From Rikenellaceae bacterium (GTDB lineage Bacteria; Bacteroidota; Bacteroidia; Bacteroidales; Rikenellaceae): a stretch of DNA of 64,000 nucleotides. The position numbers and the translations under genes are program-made. Under the pieces are notes generated by a model. It was not told the origin of the DNA, did not search any database, and saw only the letters and a list, made by a program, of their open reading frames with translations. The stretch covers positions 62,001 to 126,000 of the forward strand of contig WRDF01000005.1 of the NCBI GenBank assembly GCA_009783565.1. Reading direction: 5' to 3'. Below, piece by piece: positions 25,321-35,283 of this stretch (its first letter is position 1; each line of letters begins with the position of its first letter).

Positions 25321-27000
25321 TTAGATGAAGACAATGTCTTTGATAGCGCCGAATTTCCGGCCGTCCGCACTGACGGTATGCCGCTGAACTGTCGGGAAAC
25401 CGCCGTGCATTCCTTCTTCGGCTCTGCCTGCGCTGTTGAGAACCAACACTACCAGTTCACCGCTGCCGTCAGGCATATTGTACGCTATCCCCAGAGTACG
25501 ATCCAGAGGGAATATTGCATCCGGATAATTCGACCCGATATCTCTGTTAGAAGAAGTATCATCGGCAAATTTAAGTGCTATTGGCGTTGCTCCTGGATCA
25601 GGATGCTGCCAGATCAACGTTGGCTGCGATTCCGCCAAAGCAAAATCGAGCCTGTATATTTTGTTGTCGATAGCATAGAACAATATACGATTGTATTCTA
25701 TACTGCTGGCCATAAGTGTATTTCCATCGACTCCGGCGGGAGTATCGATAACGTAATATTCGGTGAACGGAGCAGGGTCCGAATTATCGCCGACAGTAAG
25801 CATCGGACGTGAGTGGAACACGAATATATGAGATTTCGGTGTGTCACGATTGACGGCGTAAGCATACATCGTATAGCGCTGCCAGGGTGCAGTGTTGTTA
25901 AATCCCAGGTAATGTCCCGATCCCATATACACCATCTGCTTATCGGACCCTATATTATTAGGATCGATCGACTGATTGTTCAAAGGAGTATTTCGTATCC
26001 TCTCTATTCTACCACGCGTCATATCGGGAATTCCCGACCAACCGACCCATGTAGTGTTGTCGCGCGTGTAGAGTTGAAGGAAACGGTTGTTAAGTCCGTC
26101 AAATAACAGATAGCTTTGTGACACCATAGCTATATGTGAAATGTAGAAGTCAGGGCTATCTTCGGCTGCGGCATTATCAAGTACAGCTCTGCCCATCGCT
26201 CCCGAATTATTTGCTCCCTGAAACACATATCCGTTACTGGCGATAACTCCTCCCCCTATCATACGGCGACAACCGTATATTTTTGCGGGGTCGAATGAAG
26301 CCAAATCCACAGGGAACATACGCTGAGTATTTGCCACGAGCCTGAAATTATCATCCTGTGCAAGCATCCCGCTCTCTTCCGGATTGGAAGTAAACGCAAA
26401 AAATGCAGTGAGCGAACTGTTGCCCTGTTTAGGACTATAAGCATGAAATACTCCGAGGCTGTAACCGGTGCCGGAGAGCCTGTGTCCCGTTTTGGAGTAA
26501 TAAGCATCGTTATCGATCACCATGTCATTGCCGAGGTATTCCAACGAAGCTATACGAGAAATGCCTTCCTGGTGGTGGAGTATCATCCATGCGCCTTCAT
26601 ACGGTTTCGCGATACGCAATTCGGTAAAGAACATTTGCTCGATTCCTGTCAGCACGTCGGTAATATACAACCTGAAAAAGCGGTTATATCTGAAATTGGC
26701 TTCCGCAGGATCGATCACTATATTTATATGATCGTCAGTACCGAACTCCGTACCTTTCTCGTTGGGGTTATCGCTGACAAACCAGGCGAAACTAAGGTTA
26801 TCGGTTCCTGTGTAGCGAGACTGTTCGATAGTGGGTGTGATCGTGAACGTCTGGGCTTCCATACGTGTTCCATAAACACTTCTCATCACGACATTAATAT
26901 CATTTACCGAATAGTCGTAGTCGTAATTCCCCTTGTCTTCGTAACAGGAGAATGCCAACATTGTGATCACGGATAACACAAATATTTGTTTTGCATTCAT
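25321..27000 (-). CDS. PKD-like family lipoprotein
   Basis: 559 residues. The signal ends at a cysteine (LAFSCYEDKGNYDYDY, C19); CYxDKGNYDY is the recognisable opening of the PKD-like lipoproteins that accompany some SusCD pairs. An Ig/PKD-type domain of about 120 residues (VVMRSVYG to LRIAKPYEG) is followed by a large beta-rich domain likely to be a propeller (repeats such as ESQPTLIWQHPD). No catalytic motif is seen. It should sit on the outer membrane surface beside SusD and help bind the imported ligand. Counterpart in the second locus: 37982-39562. Confidence 0.8.
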   Translation of the reverse strand: MNAKQIFVLSVITMLAFSCYEDKGNYDYDYSVNDINVVMRSVYGTRMEAQTFTITPTIEQSRYTGTDNLSFAWFVSDNPNEKGTEFGTDDHINIVIDPAEANFRYNRFFRLYITDVLTGIEQMFFTELRIAKPYEGAWMILHHQEGISRIASLEYLGNDMVIDNDAYYSKTGHRLSGTGYSLGVFHAYSPKQGNSSLTAFFAFTSNPEESGMLAQDDNFRLVANTQRMFPVDLASFDPAKIYGCRRMIGGGVIASNGYVFQGANNSGAMGRAVLDNAAAEDSPDFYISHIAMVSQSYLLFDGLNNRFLQLYTRDNTTWVGWSGIPDMTRGRIERIRNTPLNNQSIDPNNIGSDKQMVYMGSGHYLGFNNTAPWQRYTMYAYAVNRDTPKSHIFVFHSRPMLTVGDNSDPAPFTEYYVIDTPAGVDGNTLMASSIEYNRILFYAIDNKIYRLDFALAESQPTLIWQHPDPGATPIALKFADDTSSNRDIGSNYPDAIFPLDRTLGIAYNMPDGSGELVVLVLNSAGRAEEGMHGGFPTVQRHTVSADGRKFGAIKDIVFI

Positions 27001-27044
27001 AGTTCAAAATTTTAGTCGTTAAACAACATCCGTTAAGCCGGAGA

Positions 27045-27821
27045 TTAAGGCCGGAATACAACCGGATTCCCATTTTCATCCGTCAGCGGATTACCCGGAT
27101 TATCTCTGTTATAGCGGAACAAAGCGTCTTCGAGATCGCCTATCACATAGCTTGGCCAGACCCCGCCGCGTCTGACATCGGCGACGTAATCCGGCAGCCC
27201 GTTAGGATACCAGCGTCTCAGGGTTGCATCGTTACCCACCATGAAACGTACTTTTATAGACGACGGTGCGCCGATCAGAGGCGCCAGCCATTCGTTATAT
27301 GTATCGAGCGTGATTTTGAGATACTTGTCCGTTCCCCATTCATAAATAAAGCTGTCGTCAGCGGTTATCGTGAATTTACTGCGCTCCATTATGCCCGGTT
27401 CCAGACCGGACGCTTCATAGTCGATAACAATATTGCCTCTGAAAGTTACCCCGCCATTCGCCGGACGGTTAATCCGAAAATACAGTTTAGCGGTATAGCT
27501 GTTAGCCGGAATCACCGGATCGCTTATAAATACGACATCCGGAGAGGCGAACCCTTCGACCGGTTCGATATCGAGCTTAACCGTCAGGTCTTTTGAAATA
27601 GCCATGCCCTGAATACGCACCTCGACACTGTCGAGAATGGAAGGGTTGTAAACAGAAGTGAAATCGTAGGCTTTTGCAAACGTGTTATTCTCATCGCCGC
27701 CAACAGATACGAATACAACCCGCGTAGCTTCGTTATACCTGAATACTTCCTCTTCCGTACATCCGGCTATAACCAGCGGCAGGAAAGCAAACAGCGCGAT
27801 TTTTACAAATATATTTTTCAT
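27045..27821 (-). CDS. DUF4843-family lipoprotein
   Basis: 258 residues. Signal with IAGC gives a lipid anchor at C21. ATRVVFVSVGGDENN and the regular alternation of beta strands match the DUF4843 type, which in this phylum is found between SusD and PKD-like genes. The C-terminal part (KYLKITLDTYNEWLAP, SYVIGDLEDALFRYNRDNP) is typical of the family's second half. It begins 14 bases after the SusD stop. Inferred role: accessory surface lipoprotein of the uptake complex. Confidence 0.78.
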   Translation of the reverse strand: MKNIFVKIALFAFLPLVIAGCTEEEVFRYNEATRVVFVSVGGDENNTFAKAYDFTSVYNPSILDSVEVRIQGMAISKDLTVKLDIEPVEGFASPDVVFISDPVIPANSYTAKLYFRINRPANGGVTFRGNIVIDYEASGLEPGIMERSKFTITADDSFIYEWGTDKYLKITLDTYNEWLAPLIGAPSSIKVRFMVGNDATLRRWYPNGLPDYVADVRRGGVWPSYVIGDLEDALFRYNRDNPGNPLTDENGNPVVFRP

Positions 27822-27835
27822 AGGTCAGAGATTTA

Positions 27836-29287
27836 TTAGTTGATTAAACCCAGAACTGCTTCGTCTTCCGGAATAGCAAAACGGTAGTTTGCATCGGTCA
27901 GATCCGGCAGTGTCGTCGGATACCCCGTAAAACGCCTGTAAGCATGGCGTTTGTAGAAATACCAAAGCTGCCCTTCGGCATAAAATTCCTTGCGGTACTC
28001 TTTCTCGATAGCAGCTATACGCTCAGCTTCATTTTGGAATGGAGATACCGTATTGATACCGCGTGCTACCCGTACCAGATTGATATGGTGTGTGGCTTCC
28101 GGCAGGTCGGAGGTACATTCGGCTACTATATAGTGCATCTCAGGCAGACGGACCAGCGGCATCGTATTCAGGACAGAAAACGAAAATGCGCGCGTTTGAT
28201 CGTATTTCAATGTCATAGCGCCCGTAGTGCCTAACAGGAATCCTTGTCCCTCGCGCAGGCGCATATCATTGCGTCCGTCTACGGTTACATCGAAAATATT
28301 GTAGACAAAATCACTGGAAGAACAGTAATAATTACCCATCATCCATATCCTGAAATCTGCGGCCACCTGCACATCGAAATCCTTCATACTTAGCGAGAAG
28401 ATCAACTCCGTGGACATGACCCTGTCCTGAGTATTATCGGTTACCAGTCTGAACATCGGATCGGAATTCGGTCTTCTCGCATTGATAACCTCTCTTGCAT
28501 ACTTCAAGGCATTTTCCTTATCGTTTTTGTACATATACACCCTTGCCAGCATGGCTTTCACGGCATATTTGTTCAAACGTTTGAAGCGGAAATCCAGAAA
28601 TCCTCTATGTGTATATACCGAAGTGGGGAAAACGAGATTCATAGGATCATTTTCCAGTAATTCTTCGGCGAGTTTAAGATCGGCAATAATTTTTTCGATG
28701 ATCTGATTCGCAGATTCCAAAGGGAGGTCTTCGCGCTTCAATGCGCTGCGGTAGATGATCGATCTGTCGGCGGGGTTATTCATATATATCGGTCCCCACA
28801 TACGCAGCAGGTCGAAATGCATAAATGCCCTAAGTCCATATGCTTCACCTTTTATGATATTGTAATACCCTTCGGTGAAAGTCACTTCATGGCCTTTCTC
28901 GTCTAACCAGTACAGCAGGTTATTGATATTGGCGATCACATTGTAACCGTCTCTCCATATAGCATTGGTTCTACTTTCATTATGAGTAGAAGGAAACTGG
29001 TAGTTAAGAGGGCTTGTATAGTCGATGGAGTAAATAGAAGGGCTGGGACGGTAACGTTGGGCCAATCCGTCGATCAGTCCGTAAGTCAATTCACGACCAT
29101 ACAGAGAAGTCTTGTTCATGGACATGTAGATGCCGGTAAGGGCTTCTTTGTAGCCTTGTTCTTTCGAGAACAGTAATTCTTCACTGACAGCAACCTTAGG
29201 TTGAACGTCGAGCCAGTCTCTGCACGAAGCAAAGCCCAGGCAAAGAATCGTAAGGAAAAGTATCCGGATATTTATTATTCTTTTCAT
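27836..29287 (-). CDS. SusD/RagB-type surface lipoprotein (locus 1)
   Basis: 483 residues. Lipobox FASC gives a lipid anchor at C22, followed by RDWLDVQPK, the standard SusD start. TPR-like helices with LLFSKEQGYKEALTGIY and KGEAYGLRAFMHFDLLRMWG, and the C-terminal YRKEFYAEGQLWYFYKRHAY, are family hallmarks. SusD lids the SusC channel and captures the ligand outside the cell. It lies 14 bases after the SusC stop. The ligand cannot be read from the sequence; no glycoside hydrolase accompanies it. Confidence 0.95.
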   Translation of the reverse strand: MKRIINIRILFLTILCLGFASCRDWLDVQPKVAVSEELLFSKEQGYKEALTGIYMSMNKTSLYGRELTYGLIDGLAQRYRPSPSIYSIDYTSPLNYQFPSTHNESRTNAIWRDGYNVIANINNLLYWLDEKGHEVTFTEGYYNIIKGEAYGLRAFMHFDLLRMWGPIYMNNPADRSIIYRSALKREDLPLESANQIIEKIIADLKLAEELLENDPMNLVFPTSVYTHRGFLDFRFKRLNKYAVKAMLARVYMYKNDKENALKYAREVINARRPNSDPMFRLVTDNTQDRVMSTELIFSLSMKDFDVQVAADFRIWMMGNYYCSSSDFVYNIFDVTVDGRNDMRLREGQGFLLGTTGAMTLKYDQTRAFSFSVLNTMPLVRLPEMHYIVAECTSDLPEATHHINLVRVARGINTVSPFQNEAERIAAIEKEYRKEFYAEGQLWYFYKRHAYRRFTGYPTTLPDLTDANYRFAIPEDEAVLGLIN

Positions 29288-29301
29288 AGCACGTCAGATT
29301 T

Positions 29302-32300
29302 TTAGAATACGAGGTTTAAGGACATCGATACCGAATTTGTGAACGGATAATTGATACCGCGCTCCATTTTGATAGTCGACAAACGGCCCATATCCTCCAT
29401 GTATAATCCTACGGATGCACTGCTCAGCCCCATACGTTTGATGAACGGATTGAAGCGGCTTTCGAAACGGTATTGAAGGTTGATCGTAGAGAGTACGAAT
29501 TCGTTGTTATTCATCACGAATCTGGAAGATGCTCTTGTACTTTGCCCTGCGGCGGCGGTGGAAACCCCTTTGAATGCAGTCAGTTCACCCTGGCTCTGCC
29601 AGCGTTCGGTCAATGCACGGCGGTCTACGTTGTAACGGAGATTTGCATTTTCCACTTTGTCTATCAAAGTTTGATTGAAAAGCTGCCCGCCGAACTGGTA
29701 TCTGTTACCCATTGTCAGGCTGAAACCTTTCCAGTTTACGTTAAGGTTCAAACTTCCGCGTAATGTCGGTTCCGTATCTCCATACGGTATCTGATCCATG
29801 CTGTTGTATATATTGGTCATCCGACCGTCACGGGTAAGGAATACTTCCCTCCCGTCGTAAGGATCGATACCCAGCGACTTCACGACCCAGATGCGGCTCA
29901 TCGAATAGCCTTCTTCGTAACGCGGGAGAGGGCGATCTGTCGTGCTGTTACGCGATTCTTCGTTACGCACGCGCAATGCGTTGGAAATACTGCGGATCGT
30001 GTTCTTGTTGTGACCTCCCATCGCGACGATAGAAACATTCAAACGCCGGGCAGGGTTATTATACGGCATAACACGCAAGGTAACCTCATAGCCTTCGTTG
30101 GAGATATTTCCCATATTATCGACAATCTCGGTGAAACCGATAGAAGGTGCCAGCGAGAAATCGAGAAGGGTATTTTTAGTGTATTTATAGTAATACTCGA
30201 AACGTCCGCTAAAAATACGATCGAACAAAGTGAAATCGAGTCCGAGGTTGTAATTATCGGTTTTCTGCCATTTCAGATCGGGATTACCCAGAGATCTTAT
30301 TACCGTACCGAGAACATCCGAACCGTTATAAACATACATCATATTGTCGTATGTGTACATTTGCAACGCCTGATAGGGGGTGAAACCCTGCGAACCCGTG
30401 ATACCGTAAGTCCCGCGCAGCACGAGTTCGTTGATGATCTTGGAATCTCTCAGGAAATTTTCATTATGGGCATTCCAGCGAAGACCTGTCGTCCAGAAAG
30501 GTGCAAAGCGGTTATTGCGTCCGAATTCGGACGAAGCGTCGATCCGTCCGCTGAAATCGAATGCATAGCGCCGGTCGTAGGAATAGCTGACCGTTCCGAC
30601 CGTGCCTATCGAACGATAGGTGCTCTCGCTGCCCGTAGGATCATTCGCTCTCGCCCCGAGGAATATATCATCCATATTTTCATTCGGGAAACCGGTAGCG
30701 AAATTGTTTGCGATACGAACTTTACGCTGGTTTATCTCGGCGCGCGCAAAAACAGCCAGTAAGTGTCTGCCGAACATCTTATTATAGCTGGCCATGAGGC
30801 TCGTATTGAAGCTGTCGGAAGTATTGTGAGTCCAACTGTAAGAGCCTCTGAGTTCCGGGGTCAGGAAAGTAGCAGAGCCAAATGAAGAATGTTCTGCGGG
30901 CAGGAATACATCGGTGTCCGATGAAATCCTGCTGATAGTCGCATCGAATGTCAGGCGTAGATTCTCCGTCACCAGATACTCTGCTCTGAATATATTACGT
31001 ACTTCGAAAGCCTTATTCTGATTTTTCTGTTTCAGCAGACTGTCCCAGGCGGGGTTCTCCATACCGCCGCTACCGCTGTACTCCATACCGAAGTTATAGT
31101 ATGTTTCCAGATAACGCTGCATGTTTCCGTTCAGGTCATAGTAACGGTAATATGGGTTCATACGGGCATATTCGGTAAAATTTCCGTACGGAGAAGTACG
31201 GTTGCTTACAGTGTGGTCTACGAACATTACATTCGACACCAGAAGCCCTTTGTAGCGATAACGCAGGTCGATACTTCCGCTTTTGCCTTCGACGCCGGTT
31301 TTCTTCATCACACCCGGAGCGCTGTTCACTCCGAAGTATAACTTATAACGAAGAGTATTGTCTCCACCCTCCAAATTAAGACCGTGACGATGATTGAATG
31401 CCGACGTCAAAGGTTTCGCCAACCAGTAAGTATCCACACCGCGCAGTACATCCAGCATGCGGAATCTGTAATCATTATATAAACGATTGATCGCTGCCGG
31501 AGTGGTTCCTGCTTCATAAATGCCGGCATTCTTTTCTAGTTGCAGTTTTTCTGCGGCATTAAGCAGATTATAACCGTTAAGGTTCGGCGCCAGGTATTTG
31601 TAATTACCATTATAAGACACCCGCAGCGAACCTTGTTGAGGAGATTTTGTTTCGACCACGACGATACCGTTCGCACCCCTCGATCCGTAGAGAACCATGG
31701 CCGCTGCATCTTTGAGTACGGTAACACTTTGAACCTGGGCCGGGTCTAAGTCTATGATCTTCGTTACCTCTACTATCATACCGTCGAGCACGAACAGGGG
31801 CTGATTGGGGTGTGTATCCAGATCACCGCGAAAGATAACATCTCCGTCTGTGGAGTAGTCGCCCATATTCGATTGTCCGCGCATTTGAAACTGCGGTATG
31901 ACCGAAGGATTCGATCCGTACATATTATTTACATCCATTCTGAACCCCGGATCGAGCATCTCGACCGCACGAAGGATATTACCCGAGCTGAGGCTGCTTA
32001 ATTCCTCACCTGAAATCGTATTTGACGATCCGGTAAAACTGTCCCTACGACGATCGAAGATTCCGGTCACCACGACCTCTTGGATGGCGGCGGCGACATC
32101 TTTCATCGTAACCGTAATCTCAGGCTGTCCGGTATAAGCGACCTCGACAAGCTCTTTTCCGATAAATGAAAACACCAGTATCGCTCTGTCGGCAGGTGGC
32201 ACCTGCAAGGTAAAGTTTCCGTTAGCATCCGTTATTGTTCCGCCTCTCATACCTTTCAGTGCAACGGTCACACCAATGATAGGTGTGCCGTCGGGTTCAG

Positions 32301-32727
32301 TGACTTTACCCCGAACAACTGCGGCTTGCGGTGTCTGGACGCGGGGTGTCTGGACGTGTGGAGTCTGGGCACGACCGATAGATACGGTGTCCTCGTCGAT
32401 CTTGTAAGTAAATCCGTTTTTGACCAGGATTTCATTAAGGATCTCGTTGATGTTTGCCTGCCTGAGATCGATCGTGACGAAAACATCCTGCGGAACGACT
32501 CCATCGAAATAGAAAAAATGATAGCCGGTCTGTGTTCTCAGGTCTTCCAGCACTTTTACAAGCGAAACCCTCTCGTATAGCACGTCGAGTTTCGTCTGCT
32601 GGGAGTAGGTCTGTGAGGCCGACAAAGTCCCGACCGAACAGAGCAAAACGATGAGTTTGAGCTTCATGAAGAAAAGAATTTTTCTCCACGTCCCGGACGG
32701 GAAATGGCAGTAGTTAAAATTTTTCAT
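29302..32727 (-). CDS. SusC/RagA-type TonB-dependent transporter with STN domain (locus 1)
   Basis: 1141 residues. A basic, hydrophobic N-terminus (cleavage near 40) is followed by an STN signalling domain at about 47-119 (LRTQTGYHFFYFDG, LNEILVKNGFTYKI), a QTPHVQTPRVQTPQ repeat linker, a carboxypeptidase-regulatory-like beta domain (about 138-210), a plug starting IQEVVVTGIFDRRRDSFTG, and a 22-strand barrel ending in NSVSMSLNLVF with terminal phenylalanine. The STN domain lets the transporter signal through FecR to the ECF sigma factor. It lies downstream of fecR on the same strand, with the hairpin at 32750 between them. An internal ATG at codon 21 is a possible alternative start. Confidence 0.95.
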   Translation of the reverse strand: MKNFNYCHFPSGTWRKILFFMKLKLIVLLCSVGTLSASQTYSQQTKLDVLYERVSLVKVLEDLRTQTGYHFFYFDGVVPQDVFVTIDLRQANINEILNEILVKNGFTYKIDEDTVSIGRAQTPHVQTPRVQTPQAAVVRGKVTEPDGTPIIGVTVALKGMRGGTITDANGNFTLQVPPADRAILVFSFIGKELVEVAYTGQPEITVTMKDVAAAIQEVVVTGIFDRRRDSFTGSSNTISGEELSSLSSGNILRAVEMLDPGFRMDVNNMYGSNPSVIPQFQMRGQSNMGDYSTDGDVIFRGDLDTHPNQPLFVLDGMIVEVTKIIDLDPAQVQSVTVLKDAAAMVLYGSRGANGIVVVETKSPQQGSLRVSYNGNYKYLAPNLNGYNLLNAAEKLQLEKNAGIYEAGTTPAAINRLYNDYRFRMLDVLRGVDTYWLAKPLTSAFNHRHGLNLEGGDNTLRYKLYFGVNSAPGVMKKTGVEGKSGSIDLRYRYKGLLVSNVMFVDHTVSNRTSPYGNFTEYARMNPYYRYYDLNGNMQRYLETYYNFGMEYSGSGGMENPAWDSLLKQKNQNKAFEVRNIFRAEYLVTENLRLTFDATISRISSDTDVFLPAEHSSFGSATFLTPELRGSYSWTHNTSDSFNTSLMASYNKMFGRHLLAVFARAEINQRKVRIANNFATGFPNENMDDIFLGARANDPTGSESTYRSIGTVGTVSYSYDRRYAFDFSGRIDASSEFGRNNRFAPFWTTGLRWNAHNENFLRDSKIINELVLRGTYGITGSQGFTPYQALQMYTYDNMMYVYNGSDVLGTVIRSLGNPDLKWQKTDNYNLGLDFTLFDRIFSGRFEYYYKYTKNTLLDFSLAPSIGFTEIVDNMGNISNEGYEVTLRVMPYNNPARRLNVSIVAMGGHNKNTIRSISNALRVRNEESRNSTTDRPLPRYEEGYSMSRIWVVKSLGIDPYDGREVFLTRDGRMTNIYNSMDQIPYGDTEPTLRGSLNLNVNWKGFSLTMGNRYQFGGQLFNQTLIDKVENANLRYNVDRRALTERWQSQGELTAFKGVSTAAAGQSTRASSRFVMNNNEFVLSTINLQYRFESRFNPFIKRMGLSSASVGLYMEDMGRLSTIKMERGINYPFTNSVSMSLNLVF

Positions 32728-32749
32728 ATATTTGTGTTGTGTTTGAATT

Positions 32750-32768
32750 CGTCTGCACCGTGCAGACG
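32750..32768 (-). promoter_or_regulatory. perfect hairpin between FecR and SusC genes (locus 1)
   Basis: CGTCTGCAC and GTGCAGACG arms around a single base. It lies 22 bases before the susC start and 44 bases after the fecR stop. It could end fecR transcription or act in the susC leader. The second locus has a weaker GTCTG/CAGAC stem in the same position (about 45267-45283). Confidence 0.45.
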
Positions 32769-32812
32769 GAGTTTATCACTGCATGGGGGGATGGCCAGAT
32801 CCCCTCATGTTT

Positions 32813-33889
32813 TTATTTGGCGCTCTTTATGTTTATCCGATTGCCTTTTATGTCGAATCTGGCTTCCCCGGAGGCTTCGATCAAGTTCAATATCTGGGAA
32901 ATATCGTTTTTTACGGACATCGTACCGCGGGTTAGCAGACTTTTAATGCTTTCGTCTTCAAAAGCAAACTCTATATCATATATGCGCGCCAGTTTCGTCA
33001 TCATCTGTTCGAGTGTATTGCCCTCGAAAACGATAACATTTTCGCGCCATGCCGCCATGTCCGCCACCTTTACCTTATGCTGCGTGAACTGATCGGAATC
33101 GAGGTTCAGTCGTGCCTGCATTCCCGGAACAAGAGTGATTTCGGCATGTGTGCCGACGGTTTTGAGTGATACTTTCCCTTCGATGAGGGTTGTGTAGATC
33201 ACACCGTCGTCTTTGTATGCCGATATATTGAACCGCGTTCCGAGTACGGTCAGTACCTGCCTGTTCGTTTCGACGATAAACGGTTTTTCGGCGTCGGGAG
33301 CTACATCGAAGTATGCCTCTCCCTCTACGAAGACACGCCTTTCCCCGCCGGAAAAAACAGCCGGATAGCGGAGGTACGAATCGGCATTCATCCATACGCG
33401 TGTCCCGTCTTCGAGGACAATGTCGAATTTGGCTCCCCTGGGCACTTCCAGTCCGTAATAGCGCATATCCGCAATATCGATGGCGGCATCTTTTCTCCGC
33501 ATTAACAGAGTGCCATCTTCCTTTTCCAGCATAACATCGATTTCGTCGGCAATATGTCCGGTCCTGGTATCATCCAAAACGACCTCACCGCCGTCGGGCA
33601 TTATGAGTCTCGGAATGCCAGTATGCCGGACTATTACGCCGTCTTCCGCAGGATTGTCCGTATAGAGCCATACCCCGACCGCCGCCAGCAAAAGCGGGAC
33701 GGCTATGGCTGCGACGTTGCGCAGCAATAATCTTCTTCGCCGACGAAGGTGTTTTTTCCGTATCGTATTGCCGACTCTTTCATATAGTCCGACGTCGTCG
33801 ACTCCGTCCATGATCTCGATAGTCCTGAGGATATCTTCCAACTCTTCATCGGTTCGGCAGTACCTGTCTTGTGATTCGATCTTATTCAT
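32813..33889 (-). CDS. FecR-type anti-sigma factor (locus 1)
   Basis: 358 residues. A cytoplasmic N-terminus rich in acidic residues, an arginine block (KKHLRRRRRLLLR), one membrane helix (about 57-75), the FecR domain (PRGAKFDIVLEDGTRVWMNA, GGERRVFVEGEAYFDV, VLGTRFNISAY, LIEGKVSL) and a C-terminal DUF4974-type domain (LEQMMTKLARIYDIEFAF). It binds the STN domain of SusC in the periplasm and controls the ECF sigma factor. It is divergent from the sigma gene at 33983 and upstream of its susC. Confidence 0.93.
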   Translation of the reverse strand: MNKIESQDRYCRTDEELEDILRTIEIMDGVDDVGLYERVGNTIRKKHLRRRRRLLLRNVAAIAVPLLLAAVGVWLYTDNPAEDGVIVRHTGIPRLIMPDGGEVVLDDTRTGHIADEIDVMLEKEDGTLLMRRKDAAIDIADMRYYGLEVPRGAKFDIVLEDGTRVWMNADSYLRYPAVFSGGERRVFVEGEAYFDVAPDAEKPFIVETNRQVLTVLGTRFNISAYKDDGVIYTTLIEGKVSLKTVGTHAEITLVPGMQARLNLDSDQFTQHKVKVADMAAWRENVIVFEGNTLEQMMTKLARIYDIEFAFEDESIKSLLTRGTMSVKNDISQILNLIEASGEARFDIKGNRINIKSAK

Positions 33890-33957
33890 TTACCTGACTT
33901 TTATATATGCTACAGTTTAGAGAGGCGAAATGCGTAACCGGAATGAAATTTTTATAT

Positions 33958-33965
33958 TATTTTTG
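33958..33965 (+). promoter_or_regulatory. -7 box of the first ECF sigma gene
   Basis: TATTTTTG fits the Bacteroidota -7 consensus TAnnTTTG and ends 17 bases before the ATG at 33983. No matching -33 TTG box is seen at the usual distance, so this is a partial promoter match. Confidence 0.4.
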
Positions 33966-33982
33966 CATTATACTCAGCCGGT

Positions 33983-34537
33983 ATGCGTAAGCGCACGAAT
34001 GATAAGTTCGGATTATTGAGCGATTCTTTCGAATCTCTATTCTTTACTTATGCCAAAGGGCTTGTGGCCTATGCCGTGGAATATTTGCACAGCAAGGAGG
34101 ATGCGGAGGATATCGTACACGATTGTTTTGTGAACCTTTGGGAGAAAATCGATAATATCGATCCTGAAAAAGTGAGAGGTTATCTTTTCAACGCCACCCG
34201 TAATATGTGCATCAATCACCTGTCACACCGTAAGGTCCGGTCACAGTATCAGGAAAAAATAATAGCCGGGGACATATCTCCGGCGAAAGATAATACGGAC
34301 TTTTATGTGGAATCTGAATTGCGCCGGATACTGGACGAGGCCATTGCTGCAATGCCGCCTCAGCGCAGGCAGGTCTTTATCAAGAGCAGGCTCGAAGGTA
34401 AATCGGCTGATGATATTGCCGCAGAAATGAATATTGCACGACGGACCGTTGATAAACACATCCAGATATCATCGAAAGAGATCAAAGAATATATCATTAA
34501 ATATATGTATGCCCTGATCGTCTCCGGTATAATTTAA
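33983..34537 (+). CDS. ECF-type RNA polymerase sigma factor (locus 1)
   Basis: 184 residues. Region 2 is at about 13-75 (FFTYAKGLVAYAVEYLHSKE, AEDIVHDCFVNLWEK), region 4 at about 112-170 (MPPQRRQVFIKSRLEGKSAD, IARRTVDKHI), the layout of the Bacteroidota sigma-70 family 1 group. It should be held inactive by the divergent FecR and activate the susC operon when the transporter is loaded. Start chosen at the ATG just after the TAnnTTTG box. Confidence 0.95.
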   Translation: MRKRTNDKFGLLSDSFESLFFTYAKGLVAYAVEYLHSKEDAEDIVHDCFVNLWEKIDNIDPEKVRGYLFNATRNMCINHLSHRKVRSQYQEKIIAGDISPAKDNTDFYVESELRRILDEAIAAMPPQRRQVFIKSRLEGKSADDIAAEMNIARRTVDKHIQISSKEIKEYIIKYMYALIVSGII

Positions 34538-34736
34538 TAGGTCCAAGTGTCCTGTCCCGACAGATTTACTACAAAATAGCCGAATGATTAAGCGGCGAGA
34601 TTTCCCACGAGATAAACCTTTTGCGGTCTCAGGAAAATCTCGTCGAATGATTTACGCTTTTTTGATGCGGTAATGTGCGCAAAAGTTCGTAAAAAACGTG
34701 CAAAAACCAAATTTTCGGAGAAAAAAGCAAAAGAAA

Positions 34737-34754
34737 AGCCGCCATTAGGCGGCT
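34737..34754. terminator. short GC-rich hairpin before the recombinase remnant
   Basis: AGCCGCC-ATTA-GGCGGCT, a perfect 7-bp stem lying 26 bases upstream of the recombinase ATG and 200 bases after the sigma factor stop. It has no T-run. The rest of 34538-34779 shows no gene; it is AT-rich with homopolymer runs. Confidence 0.35.
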
Positions 34755-34779
34755 AACTTGCTGATTATCAGTTTGTGGT

Positions 34780-35283
34780 ATGGCAGTACTCTATCCCTAT
34801 GTTAAACCTAATTATATCGCCACTGACGGAAAAACACCGTTATATGTGCGCTACAACTATGATCGCACTAAACGGACGCTTATAGCTACCGGCTGTAATA
34901 TAAGACCCGACCATCGGGATGATAAAAAGAGGTGGGTTAAACGCGCCTGCCCGCAGTTCGAGGAGATTGACTCTCTCCTGACAAAAATAACATCAAAGTT
35001 GGACGAAATATTGACTTATGCGAAAGATAACGGCATTGACCCGACTGTGGACTTCGTTCTGCTGGAATTGGAGAAGAACCGTGAGTATGAGCAACGTTCT
35101 AATCGGGTCAATATGTTCGATACGCTGGATTTATATATTGAAGAGAAAAAAGGTAAAGTGTCAGCCGAGGAGCTTATGAAGATATCCGGACACAAAAGTC
35201 CGGCAGCGTTTATGCGCTACATAAAGGTGGACAATATTCAAGCGGCAAACAGACTGAAAGAATTGCGAGCTACTCTAAAATAA
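34780..35283 (+). pseudogene. tyrosine recombinase with internal in-frame deletion
   Basis: 167 residues, against roughly 400 for relatives. The first 125 residues are the arm-binding and start of the core-binding domain of a Bacteroides-type integrase (PLYVRYNYDRTKRTLIATGC, MFDTLDLYIEEKKGKV). The sequence then jumps directly to the very end of the catalytic domain: ELMKISGHKSPAAFMRYIKV, with the late GHK histidine and the nucleophile-region tyrosine. The middle, with the remaining catalytic residues, is missing but the frame is kept. It cannot recombine DNA by itself. It might still bind arm sites. It marks an old integration between the two Sus loci. Confidence 0.75.
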
